From contig JBBRBN010000006.1 of NCBI GenBank assembly GCA_038205755.1, positions 1 to 64,000 on the forward strand: a stretch of DNA of 64,000 nt, read 5' to 3'. How positions within the stretch are numbered: the first letter of the stretch is position 1; each line of letters begins with the position of its first letter. The notes below the pieces were generated by a model that made no database searches, had not been told where the DNA came from, and was given only the letters and a program-made list of their open reading frames with translations. Shown in pieces: positions 54,372-63,978 of the stretch. The position numbers and the translations under genes were made by a program. The stretch comes from JANNWF01 sp038205755. GTDB lineage: Bacteria > Pseudomonadota > Gammaproteobacteria > Xanthomonadales > Xanthomonadaceae.

Positions 54372-55715
54372 TCAGCAGGCGGCGCGAACCGCTCCCGCGA
54401 GACGCTCCAGGACCTCCTGCATGAGCTCGGCATCATCGGCTTCGGCAGTGACCCGAACCACCGGCTCGGTACCGGACGGACGCAGGAACGCGCGCCCACG
54501 GCCGACCAGTGCCGCCTCGGCGCGCGCCAACTCCGCCAGCACGCTGACGTCTTCGGCCGGCCGGGCGCCGTTGGCAACGCGAACGTTGATGGTTTTCTGC
54601 GGCAGCCGGTCGAATCCGGACAGTGCCTCGCGCAGGCTGCTTCCGGAGCGACGCAGCGCCTCGATCACCTGCAGCGCGCTGACGATCGCATCACCGGTGC
54701 TGACCCGGTCCAGGCACAGCAGGTGTCCAGATGCCTCGCCGCCGAGCACGCCACCGCCGGCAACCAGCGCCTGATGCACGTAGCGATCACCGACCCGCGC
54801 CCGGATGAACGGTATGCCGTGCTCGGCCAGGGCGCGCTCTAGGCCATAGTTGGTCATCAGGGTCCCAACCACCGGTCCCTGCAGCCTGCCTTCGCGCTGC
54901 CAGGCCAGCGCGAGCACGTAAAGCAGATCATCGCCGTCGAGCACGTTTCCTGCCGCATCCACCATCTGCAGACGGTCGCCATCGCCGTCAAAGGCGATGC
55001 CGAGATCGGCGCGACGGTTGACGACCTCGGCAGACAGCGGCGCCATGTGCATCGAGCCGCAGTCGAGGTTGATGTTGAGCCCATCAGGCGCGACGCCGAT
55101 GGCGTGTACCTGCGCGCCAAGTTCGGAAAACAGCGGCGGCGCGATGGCGTAAGTGGCGCCGTGAGCGCAATCCAACACGATGTTTAGGCCGGCAAGACTG
55201 AGTCCGTCATCCACCGTGGTCTTGCAGAACTCGGCGTAGCGCGCGGCCGCGTCGTCGACGCGCCGGGCCTTTCCGAGCGCCTCGGATGGCACCGTCGCAA
55301 ACGGCTCATCCAGCGCCTGCTCGATGGCGAATTCGACCGCATCCGACAGCTTCTCACCCTGCGGCGAAAAGAACTTGATGCCGTTGTCATAGTGCGGATT
55401 GTGCGACGCGCTGATCACGATGCCGGCATCGGCGCGCAGCGAGCGCGTGAGGTAGGCCACCGCTGGGGTTGGAATCGGCCCCAGCATCAGCACGTTGGCG
55501 CCGGCGGCGACCAGCCCGGCCTCAAGTGCCGCCTCAAACATGTAGCCGGAGATGCGGGTGTCTTTGCCAATGACCACCTTGGCATGGCCGTCACGGGCCA
55601 GCGCCCGGCCGGCCGCCCAGCCCAGCTTGAGGAAAAAGTCGGCCGAGATCGGACCTTCGCCAACCCGTCCGCGAATACCGTCTGTGCCGAAGTAGCGTCG
55701 ATCCGTCATCGCCAT
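54372..55715 (-). CDS. glmM: Phosphoglucosamine mutase (447 aa)
   Basis: Makes glucosamine 1-phosphate for peptidoglycan and LPS precursors. Phosphoserine loop GIVISASHNPHYDNGIKFF, metal loop FDGDGDRLQMVD, sugar loop GGEASGHLLCLD and phosphate-binding RPSGTEPVVRV. The ATG at 55715 shares a base with the accD stop (TGATG); a second ATG two codons on (55709) is also possible. Confidence 0.96.
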   Translation of the reverse strand: MAMTDRRYFGTDGIRGRVGEGPISADFFLKLGWAAGRALARDGHAKVVIGKDTRISGYMFEAALEAGLVAAGANVLMLGPIPTPAVAYLTRSLRADAGIVISASHNPHYDNGIKFFSPQGEKLSDAVEFAIEQALDEPFATVPSEALGKARRVDDAAARYAEFCKTTVDDGLSLAGLNIVLDCAHGATYAIAPPLFSELGAQVHAIGVAPDGLNINLDCGSMHMAPLSAEVVNRRADLGIAFDGDGDRLQMVDAAGNVLDGDDLLYVLALAWQREGRLQGPVVGTLMTNYGLERALAEHGIPFIRARVGDRYVHQALVAGGGVLGGEASGHLLCLDRVSTGDAIVSALQVIEALRRSGSSLREALSGFDRLPQKTINVRVANGARPAEDVSVLAELARAEAALVGRGRAFLRPSGTEPVVRVTAEADDAELMQEVLERLAGAVRAAC

Positions 55716-56605
55716 CAGGCGCCCGGCACCGGCTCGCGATCAGTCGCCGGACGGGGCAGGCGCATCAGCAGCGCCAGCAGCGCTGCCAGCTTCTCGCGCA
55801 GCTCGCGACGATCAACGATCTGGTCGATGGCGCCGTGCTCCTTCAGAAATTCCGACCGCTGGAAGCCATCCGGCAACGTTTCGCGGACGGTCTGGGCGAT
55901 CACCCGCGGTCCGGCGAAACCAATCAGCGCACCCGGCTCTGCCAGGTTGATGTCACCCAGCATGCCCAGGCTGGCCGACACTCCACCGGTGGTCGGATGG
56001 GTGAGCACCACGATGTACGGCAGTCCGGCCGAACGCAGCCGACCCAGCGCAGCAGCGGTCTTGGCCATCTGCATCAGCGAGAACAGCCCCTCCTGCATGC
56101 GCGCCCCGCCGGTCGCGGTGAAGCACACGAACGGCGAGCGATGATCGTGAGCATGTTCAGCAGAGCGCGCAAACTTCTCGCCCACCACGGCGCCCATCGA
56201 TCCACCCATGTAGCGGAATTCGAACGCACACGCGGTCAGCGGCATACCCTTCAGCGTGCCATGCATGGCGATCAGGGCATCTTTCTCGCCGGTCTGCTTC
56301 TGCGCGGCGCGGATACGGTCTGCGTATTTTTTGCTGTCGCGGAACTTGAGCACGTCCACCGGTCCGAGTTCGGCGGCCAGTTCGACGCCGCTATCGGCAT
56401 CGAGCAGCTGACCGAGCCGGACTCGCGCGCCGACCGGCATGTGGTGTCCGCACTTGGGGCAGACGTCGAGGTTGCGCAGCATCTCGGGCCGGTACAGGAC
56501 CGCCGCACAGGTCTCGCACTTCTCCCACAGCCCTTCTGGTACCGCGCGCTTGCTGCCGCCATCGGTACGGATTCGGGACGGCATGAGCTTGGTCAGCCAG
56601 CTCAT
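55715..56605 (-). CDS. accD: Acetyl-CoA carboxylase carboxyltransferase subunit beta (296 aa)
   Basis: Makes malonyl-CoA together with AccA. The zinc ribbon CETCAAVLYRPEMLRNLDVC and PKCGHH lies at about 29-52. The oxyanion loops TATGGARMQEGLFSLMQM and THPTTGGVSASLGMLGD are intact. Coupled to glmM downstream rather than to folC, the neighbour in many gammaproteobacteria. Confidence 0.97.
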   Translation of the reverse strand: MSWLTKLMPSRIRTDGGSKRAVPEGLWEKCETCAAVLYRPEMLRNLDVCPKCGHHMPVGARVRLGQLLDADSGVELAAELGPVDVLKFRDSKKYADRIRAAQKQTGEKDALIAMHGTLKGMPLTACAFEFRYMGGSMGAVVGEKFARSAEHAHDHRSPFVCFTATGGARMQEGLFSLMQMAKTAAALGRLRSAGLPYIVVLTHPTTGGVSASLGMLGDINLAEPGALIGFAGPRVIAQTVRETLPDGFQRSEFLKEHGAIDQIVDRRELREKLAALLALLMRLPRPATDREPVPGA

Positions 56606-56665
56606 GGCTGGGGCACGCGATTGGCTTTCACGGGGTGGGCGCCTGGATGACGATCAGGTGAAAGT

Positions 56666-57475
56666 TTACCGTGCAGCGTCCAGCGCGGCGCGGATCGGGA
56701 TGATGAAGGCTGCCGCCCGTCGGCACGCGTCTTCGCTGTCGGACGCCTCGGAGAGGGCTGCCACCAGCGCGCTTCCGATCACCACCGCATCGGCAAAGGC
56801 GCCGATGGCGGCAGCCGAGTCGGCGTCACGCACGCCAAAACCGACCGCCACCGGCGCGCCTCCGTGCGCACGCAGCTGCAGCACGCGCTGGCGGACCGGC
56901 TCGATGGTCGGGAGCCCCGCGCCGGTCACGCCAGACAGGCTCACGTAGTAAAGATAGCCTTCGCTGGCGCCGGCGATCAGCGCCAGACGTGCATCATCGG
57001 TGGTCGGCGCGGCCAGCAGAATCAGTCGCAGTCCGGCTGCTGTCAGCGCGGCGCGCAGACTGTCCGCTTCCTCGGGCGGACAGTCGACCAGCAGCAGGCC
57101 ATCGACGCCGGCGGCAGCGGCCGCAGACGCGAAACGCTCCGCGCCGAACATCTCGACCGGATTCATGTAGCCCATCAAGACCACCGGCGTGGTTGCGTCG
57201 CGCTCACGAAATCGACGGCATACGTCGAGCACGCTGCGCAGGCCGACGCCGCGCGCCAGTGCGCGCTCCGAGCTGCGCTGAATCACCGGGCCATCGGCCT
57301 GCGGGTCGGAAAACGGCACGCCCAGCTCGAGCACGTCGGCACCGGCCGCCACCAGCGCGTGCAGCAGCGCTGGCGCTCCCTCAAGCGACGGATCGCCGCA
57401 AGTGATGAACGGTATCAGGCCAGGGCGATTGTCGGCAGCGAGTTGGGCGAAGCGGCTTTCGATCCGACCTTTCAC
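56666..57475 (-). CDS. trpA: Tryptophan synthase alpha subunit (269 aa)
   Basis: Cleaves indole-3-glycerol phosphate to indole. Catalytic Glu in VLELGVPFSDPQADGPVIQ and Asp in LLLVDCPPEE; phosphate loop VAVGFGVRDADSA. Starts at GTG 57475, overlapping the trpB stop (GTGA). Confidence 0.97.
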   Translation of the reverse strand: MKGRIESRFAQLAADNRPGLIPFITCGDPSLEGAPALLHALVAAGADVLELGVPFSDPQADGPVIQRSSERALARGVGLRSVLDVCRRFRERDATTPVVLMGYMNPVEMFGAERFASAAAAAGVDGLLLVDCPPEEADSLRAALTAAGLRLILLAAPTTDDARLALIAGASEGYLYYVSLSGVTGAGLPTIEPVRQRVLQLRAHGGAPVAVGFGVRDADSAAAIGAFADAVVIGSALVAALSEASDSEDACRRAAAFIIPIRAALDAAR

Positions 57476-58689
57476 AGCGTCAGCCCTTCGAGCCTGGCGA
57501 TCGTGTAAATGTCCTTGTCACCGCGACCTGACAGGTTGCACAGGATCAGCGCGTCCTTCGGCAGCTCGCGCGCCAGCTTGATCGCCTGAGCCACCGCGTG
57601 GCTCGATTCCAGCGCCGCCAAAATGCCTTCCTTGCGCGCCAGCAGATGGAACGCTTCCATCGCTTCGGCGTCGGTGATGCCCACGTAAGTCGCTCGCCCG
57701 GCATCCTTCAGGTAGGCGTGCTCGGGGCCGACGCCCGGATAGTCGAGGCCAGCCGAAACCGAATGGGTTTCGGTGATCTGGCCGTCATCGTCACACAGCA
57801 CATAAGTGCGGTTGCCGTGCAGCACGCCGGGCCGACCCGCAACCAGCGAGGCGGCGTGCATGCCGCTGCCAATCCCTTCGCCGGCGGCCTCGGCGCCCCA
57901 GATCGCCACCTCACGATCATTCAGAAAATGATGGAACAGGCCGATCGCATTGGAGCCACCACCGACGCAGGCAACCAGCGCATCCGGCAGCCGCCCGTAT
58001 TCCTCCAGCATCTGGCCGCGGGCCTCGCGTCCGACCACGGCGTTGAAATCGCGCACCAGCATGGGATACGGGTGTGGGCCGGCGACGGTGCCGATGATGT
58101 AGAAGGTGTCGTGGACGTTGCTCACCCAGTCGCGCATGGCCTCGTTCAGGGCATCCTTCAGCGTCTTCGAGCCGGACTCCACAGCGACTACTTCGGCGCC
58201 GAGCAGCTTCATCCGGTAGACGTTGATGGCCTGTCGCTCGACGTCGACCGAGCCCATGTAGACCACGCACTTCAGCCCGAGCCGGGCCGCCACCGTTGCC
58301 GACGCGACGCCGTGCTGGCCGGCGCCAGTCTCAGCGATGATCCGGGTCTTGCCCATCCGCTTGGCCAGCATGGCCTGGCCGATGGTGTTGTTGATCTTGT
58401 GCGCGCCGGTGTGATTGAGGTCTTCGCGCTTGAGCAGGATGCGCGCGCCGCCGACATGGCGGCTAAGTCCAACCGCTTCGTAAATGGGGCTGGGACGCCC
58501 GACATAATGACGATAGTCGTGCTGCAGTTCGGCAACGAATTGCGGATCGTTGCGATAGCGCAGATACGCTTCGGACAGCTCGCGCAGCGGACGGATCAGG
58601 GTTTCCGCGACAAAGGTGCCGCCGTACGGGCCGAAATGACCGCGCGTGTCGGGCAATGAATAGAAGTCGGTTTCGAGCTGGGCCTGCAT
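57472..58689 (-). CDS. trpB: Tryptophan synthase beta subunit (405 aa)
   Basis: PLP-dependent synthesis of tryptophan from indole and serine. PLP lysine in NHTGAHKINNTIGQA; phosphate loop CVGGGSNAIGLFHHF; catalytic Glu in IIAETGAGQHGVA. AGGA six bases before the ATG comes from the end of a tandem repeat array in the leader. Confidence 0.97.
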   Translation of the reverse strand: MQAQLETDFYSLPDTRGHFGPYGGTFVAETLIRPLRELSEAYLRYRNDPQFVAELQHDYRHYVGRPSPIYEAVGLSRHVGGARILLKREDLNHTGAHKINNTIGQAMLAKRMGKTRIIAETGAGQHGVASATVAARLGLKCVVYMGSVDVERQAINVYRMKLLGAEVVAVESGSKTLKDALNEAMRDWVSNVHDTFYIIGTVAGPHPYPMLVRDFNAVVGREARGQMLEEYGRLPDALVACVGGGSNAIGLFHHFLNDREVAIWGAEAAGEGIGSGMHAASLVAGRPGVLHGNRTYVLCDDDGQITETHSVSAGLDYPGVGPEHAYLKDAGRATYVGITDAEAMEAFHLLARKEGILAALESSHAVAQAIKLARELPKDALILCNLSGRGDKDIYTIARLEGLTL

Positions 58690-58706
58690 GGGTGTCCTGT
58701 TCGTGC

Positions 58707-58806
58707 GGGTTCTGATCGTGGGGTTCTGATCGGGGGTTCTAATCGGGGGTTCTGATCGTGGGGGGTCTGATCGTGGGGGTTCTGATCGGGCGGGTTCTGA
58801 TTGGGC
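58707..58806. repeat. Tandem array of ~14-bp units in the trpF-trpB spacer
   Basis: About seven units of gggttctgatcg(t/g)g, 13-16 bp long, directly before the trpB start. On the coding strand the array reads cagaaccc(c/g) repeats. It replaces most of the 126-bp spacer; no leader peptide rich in Trp codons was found. Confidence 0.85.
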
Positions 58807-58815
58807 GCACTGGAA

Positions 58816-59484
58816 CTACGGTGACACGTGCCGGTCAATTCCGGCCTGCAGATGGCGGTCGGCACGCCGCACCTCTGCGACGAAGCGCGCCATCCGTTGC
58901 GGGCACTTCACGCCCGGTGACAGTTCGATACCGCTCGACACATCCACCGCGTAAGGACGCAGCTGGCATACCGCATCAAACACGTTGTCAGGCGTCAGGC
59001 CGCCGGCCAGCAGCATCGGCTTTCCGGCGATCTGCGGCCAGCGCGACCAGTCGAAACGCTCGCCACTGCCGCCAATGGCGCCGGGCGGATGCCCATCGAG
59101 CACAAATCCAAGGGCTGAAGGGTAACCCGCGGCGGCGAGCGCTGCGTCAGTGCCGCCTTCACCCATCGGCAGCGCCTTCAGGTACGGCATGCCGGCGAAC
59201 TGGCAGTCGGACTCACTCTCAGCGCCATGGAACTGCAGCAGGTTGGGCCGCACGACATCGACCACTTGCCGAACCTGCGGCAGGGGCGTATCCATCACCA
59301 GCGCTACCGCCGTCAAAAACGGCGGGAGCGATGCTCGCAGTGCCTTGCCTTCGGCCAGCGACAGACAGCGCGCGCTGCGCGGCACGAAGATCAGGCCAAT
59401 GGCATCGGCGCCCAGCGCTGCGGCGGCCGCGAGGTCTTCCGCACGGGTCATTCCACACAGCTTTATGCGCGTGCGGGCGCTCAT
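58816..59484 (-). CDS. trpF: Phosphoribosylanthranilate isomerase (222 aa)
   Basis: Third step of tryptophan synthesis. Catalytic Cys in IKLCGMTRAEDL and Asp in VDVSSGIELSPGVK; LLAGGLTPDNV binds phosphate. ATG at 59484 overlaps the truA stop (ATGA). Confidence 0.96.
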   Translation of the reverse strand: MSARTRIKLCGMTRAEDLAAAAALGADAIGLIFVPRSARCLSLAEGKALRASLPPFLTAVALVMDTPLPQVRQVVDVVRPNLLQFHGAESESDCQFAGMPYLKALPMGEGGTDAALAAAGYPSALGFVLDGHPPGAIGGSGERFDWSRWPQIAGKPMLLAGGLTPDNVFDAVCQLRPYAVDVSSGIELSPGVKCPQRMARFVAEVRRADRHLQAGIDRHVSP

Positions 59485-60284
59485 CGGAGAACTGCCGCGG
59501 TGGGCGGGACGCTCGCGGCCAGCGTGACCGCCGCGGGCAACTGCCACTGTGCCGGATACAGGGGGCCGATGAAGGTGAGGCCAGCGGCCTGCGCCGTTGG
59601 GCCGGCCAGCGTCCGATCACGACCCGCCAGCAGCTCGGCCAGCCACTCTGGAGGGCGTTCGCCAGCGCCAATCAGCAGCAGGCTGCCGACGATATTGCGG
59701 ACCATATGATGCAGGAATGCGTTGGCCTGAACTTCGATACTGACCACCTCTTCAATGCGCTGCACCGCTATCGCCTGTAGCGTACGAACCGGATGCCGAG
59801 CCTGACACTGCGCCGTGCGGAACGCGCTGAAGTCCTGCTCACCGAGCAGCTGTTGGGCAGCGGCGTGCATCCGTTCCGCATCCAGGGGGCGGCGCTCCCA
59901 GGCGAGGCTGCGCCGGTGCAGACCGGGACGTATCGAGCGGTTCAACAGCCGATAGCGGTAGCGTCGCGCGCGCGCTGCGTAACGGGCATGGAACTCTTCA
60001 TCGACCGGCATGACCCACAGCACGCTCATCGCGCCGGGCAGTCGGCTGTTGCAGCCTCGCAGCCAGCCGCGCATCGGGCGCTGCGCGTCGCAGTCGAAAT
60101 GCACGACCTGGCACTCGGCGTGAACGCCTGCGTCGGTCCGCCCGGAACAGATAACCTCGACCGGCCGGTCGGCAACAAAACTCAATGCTTCCTCCAGGGC
60201 CAGCTGCAGGGTCGGGCCGTGACTAAGCCGCTGCCAGCCGAGAAAGTCGCTGCCTTCGTACTCCAACGCTAGGGCGTATCGCAT
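59481..60284 (-). CDS. truA: tRNA pseudouridine synthase A (267 aa)
   Basis: Modifies U38-U40 in the anticodon stem-loop. Catalytic Asp in CSGRTDAGVHAECQVVHFD; conserved AFLHHMVRNIVGSLLLIG. Overlaps trpF. Confidence 0.96.
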   Translation of the reverse strand: MRYALALEYEGSDFLGWQRLSHGPTLQLALEEALSFVADRPVEVICSGRTDAGVHAECQVVHFDCDAQRPMRGWLRGCNSRLPGAMSVLWVMPVDEEFHARYAARARRYRYRLLNRSIRPGLHRRSLAWERRPLDAERMHAAAQQLLGEQDFSAFRTAQCQARHPVRTLQAIAVQRIEEVVSIEVQANAFLHHMVRNIVGSLLLIGAGERPPEWLAELLAGRDRTLAGPTAQAAGLTFIGPLYPAQWQLPAAVTLAASVPPTAAVLR

Positions 60285-60319
60285 CTGCAGACAGAGCCGC
60301 GGGGTGGCTGGAAACGCGA

Positions 60320-60347
60320 AAGGGCCGGAAGCACGCTTCCGGCCCTT
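60320..60347 (-). terminator. Hairpin terminator after fimV
   Basis: A 12-bp perfect stem (aagggccggaag / cttccggccctt) with a four-base loop, about 18 bp past the fimV stop. On the minus strand only a weak T tract follows, so it may be leaky and let truA-trp be partly read through. Confidence 0.65.
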
Positions 60348-60364
60348 CCCGTGAGGCGGCGAGC

Positions 60365-62860
60365 TTAGCGGATTTCGTCGAGCAACCGGCGCGCCTCGGC
60401 TCGCTGTCCGGGATTGCCTTCGCCAATCACTTCATCGAGCATGCCGCGTGCACCTTCGACGTCGCCCATGTCGAGATAGGCCCGCGCCAGCTCCAGCTTG
60501 GTGGCGGCTGCATCATCGCCATCTTCGTCGCTGCGGTACTCCCAATCCGTGCTCTCCGATTTCGGAGGTTGGCTGATAGCAGGCACCACGACGTCAGGCA
60601 CCTCGATCCGCCGGCTGTCAAAGGGGTCGTCCGGCGTCGCCTTGGCGCTCGCTGCCACCCGCAAGCGATCAATGTCTTCGGTGCTGAAGTTCTGGGTGGT
60701 GTCAGGACTCGACCTGGTGACCGGCGCCGACGGGACAGCACCCCAGTCATCATCCGCTTCCTGCAACGGCGCCGGACTGGCCGGCAGCGGATCGAACGCA
60801 GGCCGCGCTGGACTGGCCTCTGCAGGAACCTCGAAGAACAGAGGGTGATCAGGCAGCAGATCGCGACCCATTACCACCACCTGACGCCAGGACGGGTGAT
60901 CGGCATCGTAGAGCTGCGCGTACATTGCCTCGGCGGCGCCCTCAAAGCCGGACGCGTCGCTCTGCCGATAATAGTGCCCGACCAGCGCCAAGTGTCGGCC
61001 CAGGTCATTGGGCTGTTCGGCAACGGCGTCGAGCAGGCGGTCGAGCTCCGAGTACGGCGAGGTCTCCGGGTCATCATCCCGCGTCGCTGCTTCGGCAGTG
61101 GCGGCTTCATACTGATCGGCAATCGACTCGCGTGGCTCCGGCGGCACGGACGAGCCCCGGCGGCGGCCGAGCAGGAAGGCAAGCAGGCCCCCTATCACCA
61201 GCAGCAGGCCGCCGAGCATGGCCCAGGTTTGCAGGTACCAGGGCTTGGCATCTGCGGGCGCCGGCTCATCCAGCGCCTGGGTCGCAGCGGGCTCAGGTTC
61301 CGCGACCGGCTGCACCGCTACCGGCACGTCGACTGGCACCGCGCCAGCCGGAACCTGCTCATCAATGGGTGCGTCGACTGCGCTGCCGTCCATCGCGGCG
61401 TCAGGATCCACAGCCAGTGGATCGGCCATCGGATCAGTATCAAACGCGTCCGGCGCGCTGGACACGGCGGCGTCGGCATCCGTTGCCTGTGTTGCCAAAG
61501 GATCAATCAGCGCCTCTTCCGGTGGGGTATCCACTCCTACCGGTGCGGCGCTGGCCAGACCTTCCAGCCGAGTCCGCTCGGCTTCCAGCTCGGCCAGGCG
61601 ACGCTGGGCGTCCGCCAACTGGGAATCCTTCAGTTCGATCAGTCGCTTCGTATCGCCATCCAGCCGTTCCAGGTCGGTGACGCGGGAGCGCAGGTCGCGA
61701 TTTTCCTCCTGCAGCGTAGCGACCTGTTCGCGAGCGCGGCCGAGGTCGGCACGCAGCTCCCTGCCTGGTCCCGAATCGCTGCTGCCTGACTGCGCAGCCG
61801 AAGCGGGCGTGTCGCCCCCTGGCGGCAGCAGCTCGAGGCGTGCCGCCGACGGCGCCGTCGAAGCCGGGCTGACGCGCGTCGATTCCACGGACTGGACCGG
61901 CTCAGCAGGCACGGAAACGCTGTCCCGTGAGGCACCGGCCGGCGCATCACGCCACGCCTGAGTCTGCTCGCTGACCTCTGCTGCCGCCGCGGCCGCAGTC
62001 AGCGCGGACAGTTCGTCGCGGGTCGGTATGCGCAGAACGGCGCCGCGCTTCAGGCGGTTGATGTTGTCGCCGATAAACGCATCCGGATTAGCCCGCAGCA
62101 AGGCGAGCATGGTCTGGTTCATCGATACAGAGCTGTCTGGACGCACCTGTTGGGCGATCGCCCACAGTGTTTCGCCAGATCCAACTGGCCCGTAGCGGTC
62201 CCCGCTGATGGAGGCCGAAGGGGTCGGAGCCGACGGTGGCGCCAGCGGGGTCGGCGCGGCAGCGGGACGCAGGGGCGCTGGTTCGGGAGCAGGCCTCGGG
62301 GGTGCTGCAGGCGCGGTGGCAGCGGCTGGCGCGGCGGGCTGAGCGACAGGCGGGGGTGGTGGCGGTGGCGGTACAGCCGCACTGGGCGCAAGCGCCTGGG
62401 CGGGCGCTGCGGCGGGCTCACGCACCGGCGCTGTCACCGCCGGAGCGGTGCGCGCTGGCGCAACACGGGGCGGATCAAGCAGCACGGTGTACTCGCGCAG
62501 CATGCGACCCCGGCCCCACTCCACCTCAAGTAGAAAATTAAGGATGGGTTCGCCGAGGCGGGTGGGTGTCGTCACCCGCACCACCGGCTGACCGGCAGCA
62601 TTCTTGACCACGGTGAATTCGAGATTGACCGGCAGCAGCGCCGTGCGATCAACGCCTACCCGTGAGAATGCGTCGGGCGAGGCCAGCTTCACCTTGAGAT
62701 TGTCGAGTTCCCCGGGCGTACTGCTGATGATGGGAATTTCAGCGACCAGCGGCTCGTTCAGCGACGAACTCACCCGGATTGCGCCAAGCCCCAGCGCCAG
62801 AGCCTCTGAACTGCCCAGCGCGAGCGCCAAGCCAAGGCTAAGCCTATGATTCTTTTGCAT
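60365..62860 (-). CDS. fimV: FimV-like polar hub / pilus assembly protein (831 aa)
   Basis: Inner-membrane protein organising type IV pili and cell poles. Signal peptide 1 to about 24; FimV N-terminal domain about 25-140 (IRVSSSLNEPLVAEIPI); Pro/Ala linker 140-220; LysM peptidoglycan-binding domain about 222-280 (YGPVGSGETLWAIAQQVRP); coiled coil about 366-435; transmembrane helix about 545-565; acidic tail with TPR-like regions and a conserved C-terminal helix. GGGGAG lies seven bases upstream of the ATG. fimV between asd and truA is the common proteobacterial order. Confidence 0.93.
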   Translation of the reverse strand: MQKNHRLSLGLALALGSSEALALGLGAIRVSSSLNEPLVAEIPIISSTPGELDNLKVKLASPDAFSRVGVDRTALLPVNLEFTVVKNAAGQPVVRVTTPTRLGEPILNFLLEVEWGRGRMLREYTVLLDPPRVAPARTAPAVTAPVREPAAAPAQALAPSAAVPPPPPPPPVAQPAAPAAATAPAAPPRPAPEPAPLRPAAAPTPLAPPSAPTPSASISGDRYGPVGSGETLWAIAQQVRPDSSVSMNQTMLALLRANPDAFIGDNINRLKRGAVLRIPTRDELSALTAAAAAAEVSEQTQAWRDAPAGASRDSVSVPAEPVQSVESTRVSPASTAPSAARLELLPPGGDTPASAAQSGSSDSGPGRELRADLGRAREQVATLQEENRDLRSRVTDLERLDGDTKRLIELKDSQLADAQRRLAELEAERTRLEGLASAAPVGVDTPPEEALIDPLATQATDADAAVSSAPDAFDTDPMADPLAVDPDAAMDGSAVDAPIDEQVPAGAVPVDVPVAVQPVAEPEPAATQALDEPAPADAKPWYLQTWAMLGGLLLVIGGLLAFLLGRRRGSSVPPEPRESIADQYEAATAEAATRDDDPETSPYSELDRLLDAVAEQPNDLGRHLALVGHYYRQSDASGFEGAAEAMYAQLYDADHPSWRQVVVMGRDLLPDHPLFFEVPAEASPARPAFDPLPASPAPLQEADDDWGAVPSAPVTRSSPDTTQNFSTEDIDRLRVAASAKATPDDPFDSRRIEVPDVVVPAISQPPKSESTDWEYRSDEDGDDAAATKLELARAYLDMGDVEGARGMLDEVIGEGNPGQRAEARRLLDEIR

Positions 62861-62958
62861 CCAGCATCTCCCCAATGCGCGAAGCATACGGTCGCCTGTT
62901 TACGTTCTGGTCGGCGCCAGACCTAGAATCGACTTGACAACGCTGCGCTAACTATAGA

Positions 62959-63978
62959 TCACAGGTCGGTTTTTACCAACAATTCGGCAATCTGAACAGC
63001 GTTCAGTGCCGCGCCCTTGCGGATATTGTCGGCAACGATCCAAAGGCTCAGGCCCTGCGGGTGCGAGATGTCCTCGCGAATCCGGCCGACAAACACCGGA
63101 TCCTTGCCAGCCGCATGGGTAACCGGGGTCGGGTAACCGCCGGGCTTTGGTTCATCCACCACCTCAATCCCAGGCGCTGCAGCGATCAGCCGGCGGGCCT
63201 CGTCGGCGGACAGCTTCTGGCGCGTTTCCAGATGCACCGCTTCCGCGTGGCCATAGAACACCGGGACCCGAACCGCGGTCGGATTCACCTGGATGCTGTC
63301 GTCGCCGAGAATCTTGCGGGTTTCCCAAACCAGCTTCATTTCTTCCCTGGTGTAGCCGTTCGGCAGGAACTCATCGATCTGCGGAATGACGTTGAAGGCG
63401 ATCTGGACCGGGAAGCGCTTCGGCTCGGGGCTGTGGAAATTCAGCATCGCCGCCGTCTGCCGACCCAGTTCCTCCATCGCCGAGCGCCCGGCCCCAGACA
63501 CCGACTGATAGGTCGCCACGTTGATGCGGCTGATGCCAACCGCCCGATGGATCGGCGCGAGCGCGACCAGCATCTGCATCGTCGAGCAGTTCGGATTGGC
63601 AATGATGCCGCGCGGTCGGTTGTGGATCTGCTCCGGATTGACCTCAGTGATGACCAGCGGGACATCGGCGTCGTAGCGGAACTCCGAGGTGTTGTCGATA
63701 ACTACCGCGCCGGCCGCAGCGGCGCGCGGCGCGTGCACCCGCGACACCGAGCCGCCGGCCGAGAAGAACGCGATGTCGACGCCGCTGAAATCAAACGTGG
63801 CAAGGTCACGCACGACGTATTCGCGGCGGCGGCAGGTGACGGTGTCGCCGGCCGAGCGCCCGCTGGCCAGCGGAATCAGATTGCTGAACTGGAAGTCGCG
63901 CTCTTCGAGAATTTCGAGCAGCGCCTGGCCAACGGCGCCGGTGGCGCCGGCGATGGCAATTACGGGTCGGGCATTCAT
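62959..63978 (-). CDS. asd: Aspartate-semialdehyde dehydrogenase (339 aa)
   Basis: NADPH-dependent reduction of aspartyl phosphate, the branch point for lysine, threonine, methionine and diaminopimelate. Rossmann loop IAGATGAVGQALLEIL; catalytic Cys in IANPNCSTMQMLVAL; Gln/His pair in YQSVSGAGRSAMEEL and GHAEAVHLETR. Full length, ending 98 bp before the fimV start. Confidence 0.96.
   Translation of the reverse strand: MNARPVIAIAGATGAVGQALLEILEERDFQFSNLIPLASGRSAGDTVTCRRREYVVRDLATFDFSGVDIAFFSAGGSVSRVHAPRAAAAGAVVIDNTSEFRYDADVPLVITEVNPEQIHNRPRGIIANPNCSTMQMLVALAPIHRAVGISRINVATYQSVSGAGRSAMEELGRQTAAMLNFHSPEPKRFPVQIAFNVIPQIDEFLPNGYTREEMKLVWETRKILGDDSIQVNPTAVRVPVFYGHAEAVHLETRQKLSADEARRLIAAAPGIEVVDEPKPGGYPTPVTHAAGKDPVFVGRIREDISHPQGLSLWIVADNIRKGAALNAVQIAELLVKTDL

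Noticed and set aside
58707..58806. Tandem array considered as a CRISPR
   Set aside because: Units are contiguous 13-16-bp repeats without unique spacers, and no cas genes are present.
58596..58865. An 89-codon frame reading Asn/Pro/Asp/Gln-rich repeats before trpB, considered as a leader peptide
   Set aside because: It is a translation of the tandem DNA repeat, contains no Trp run and overlaps the trpB start in another frame.
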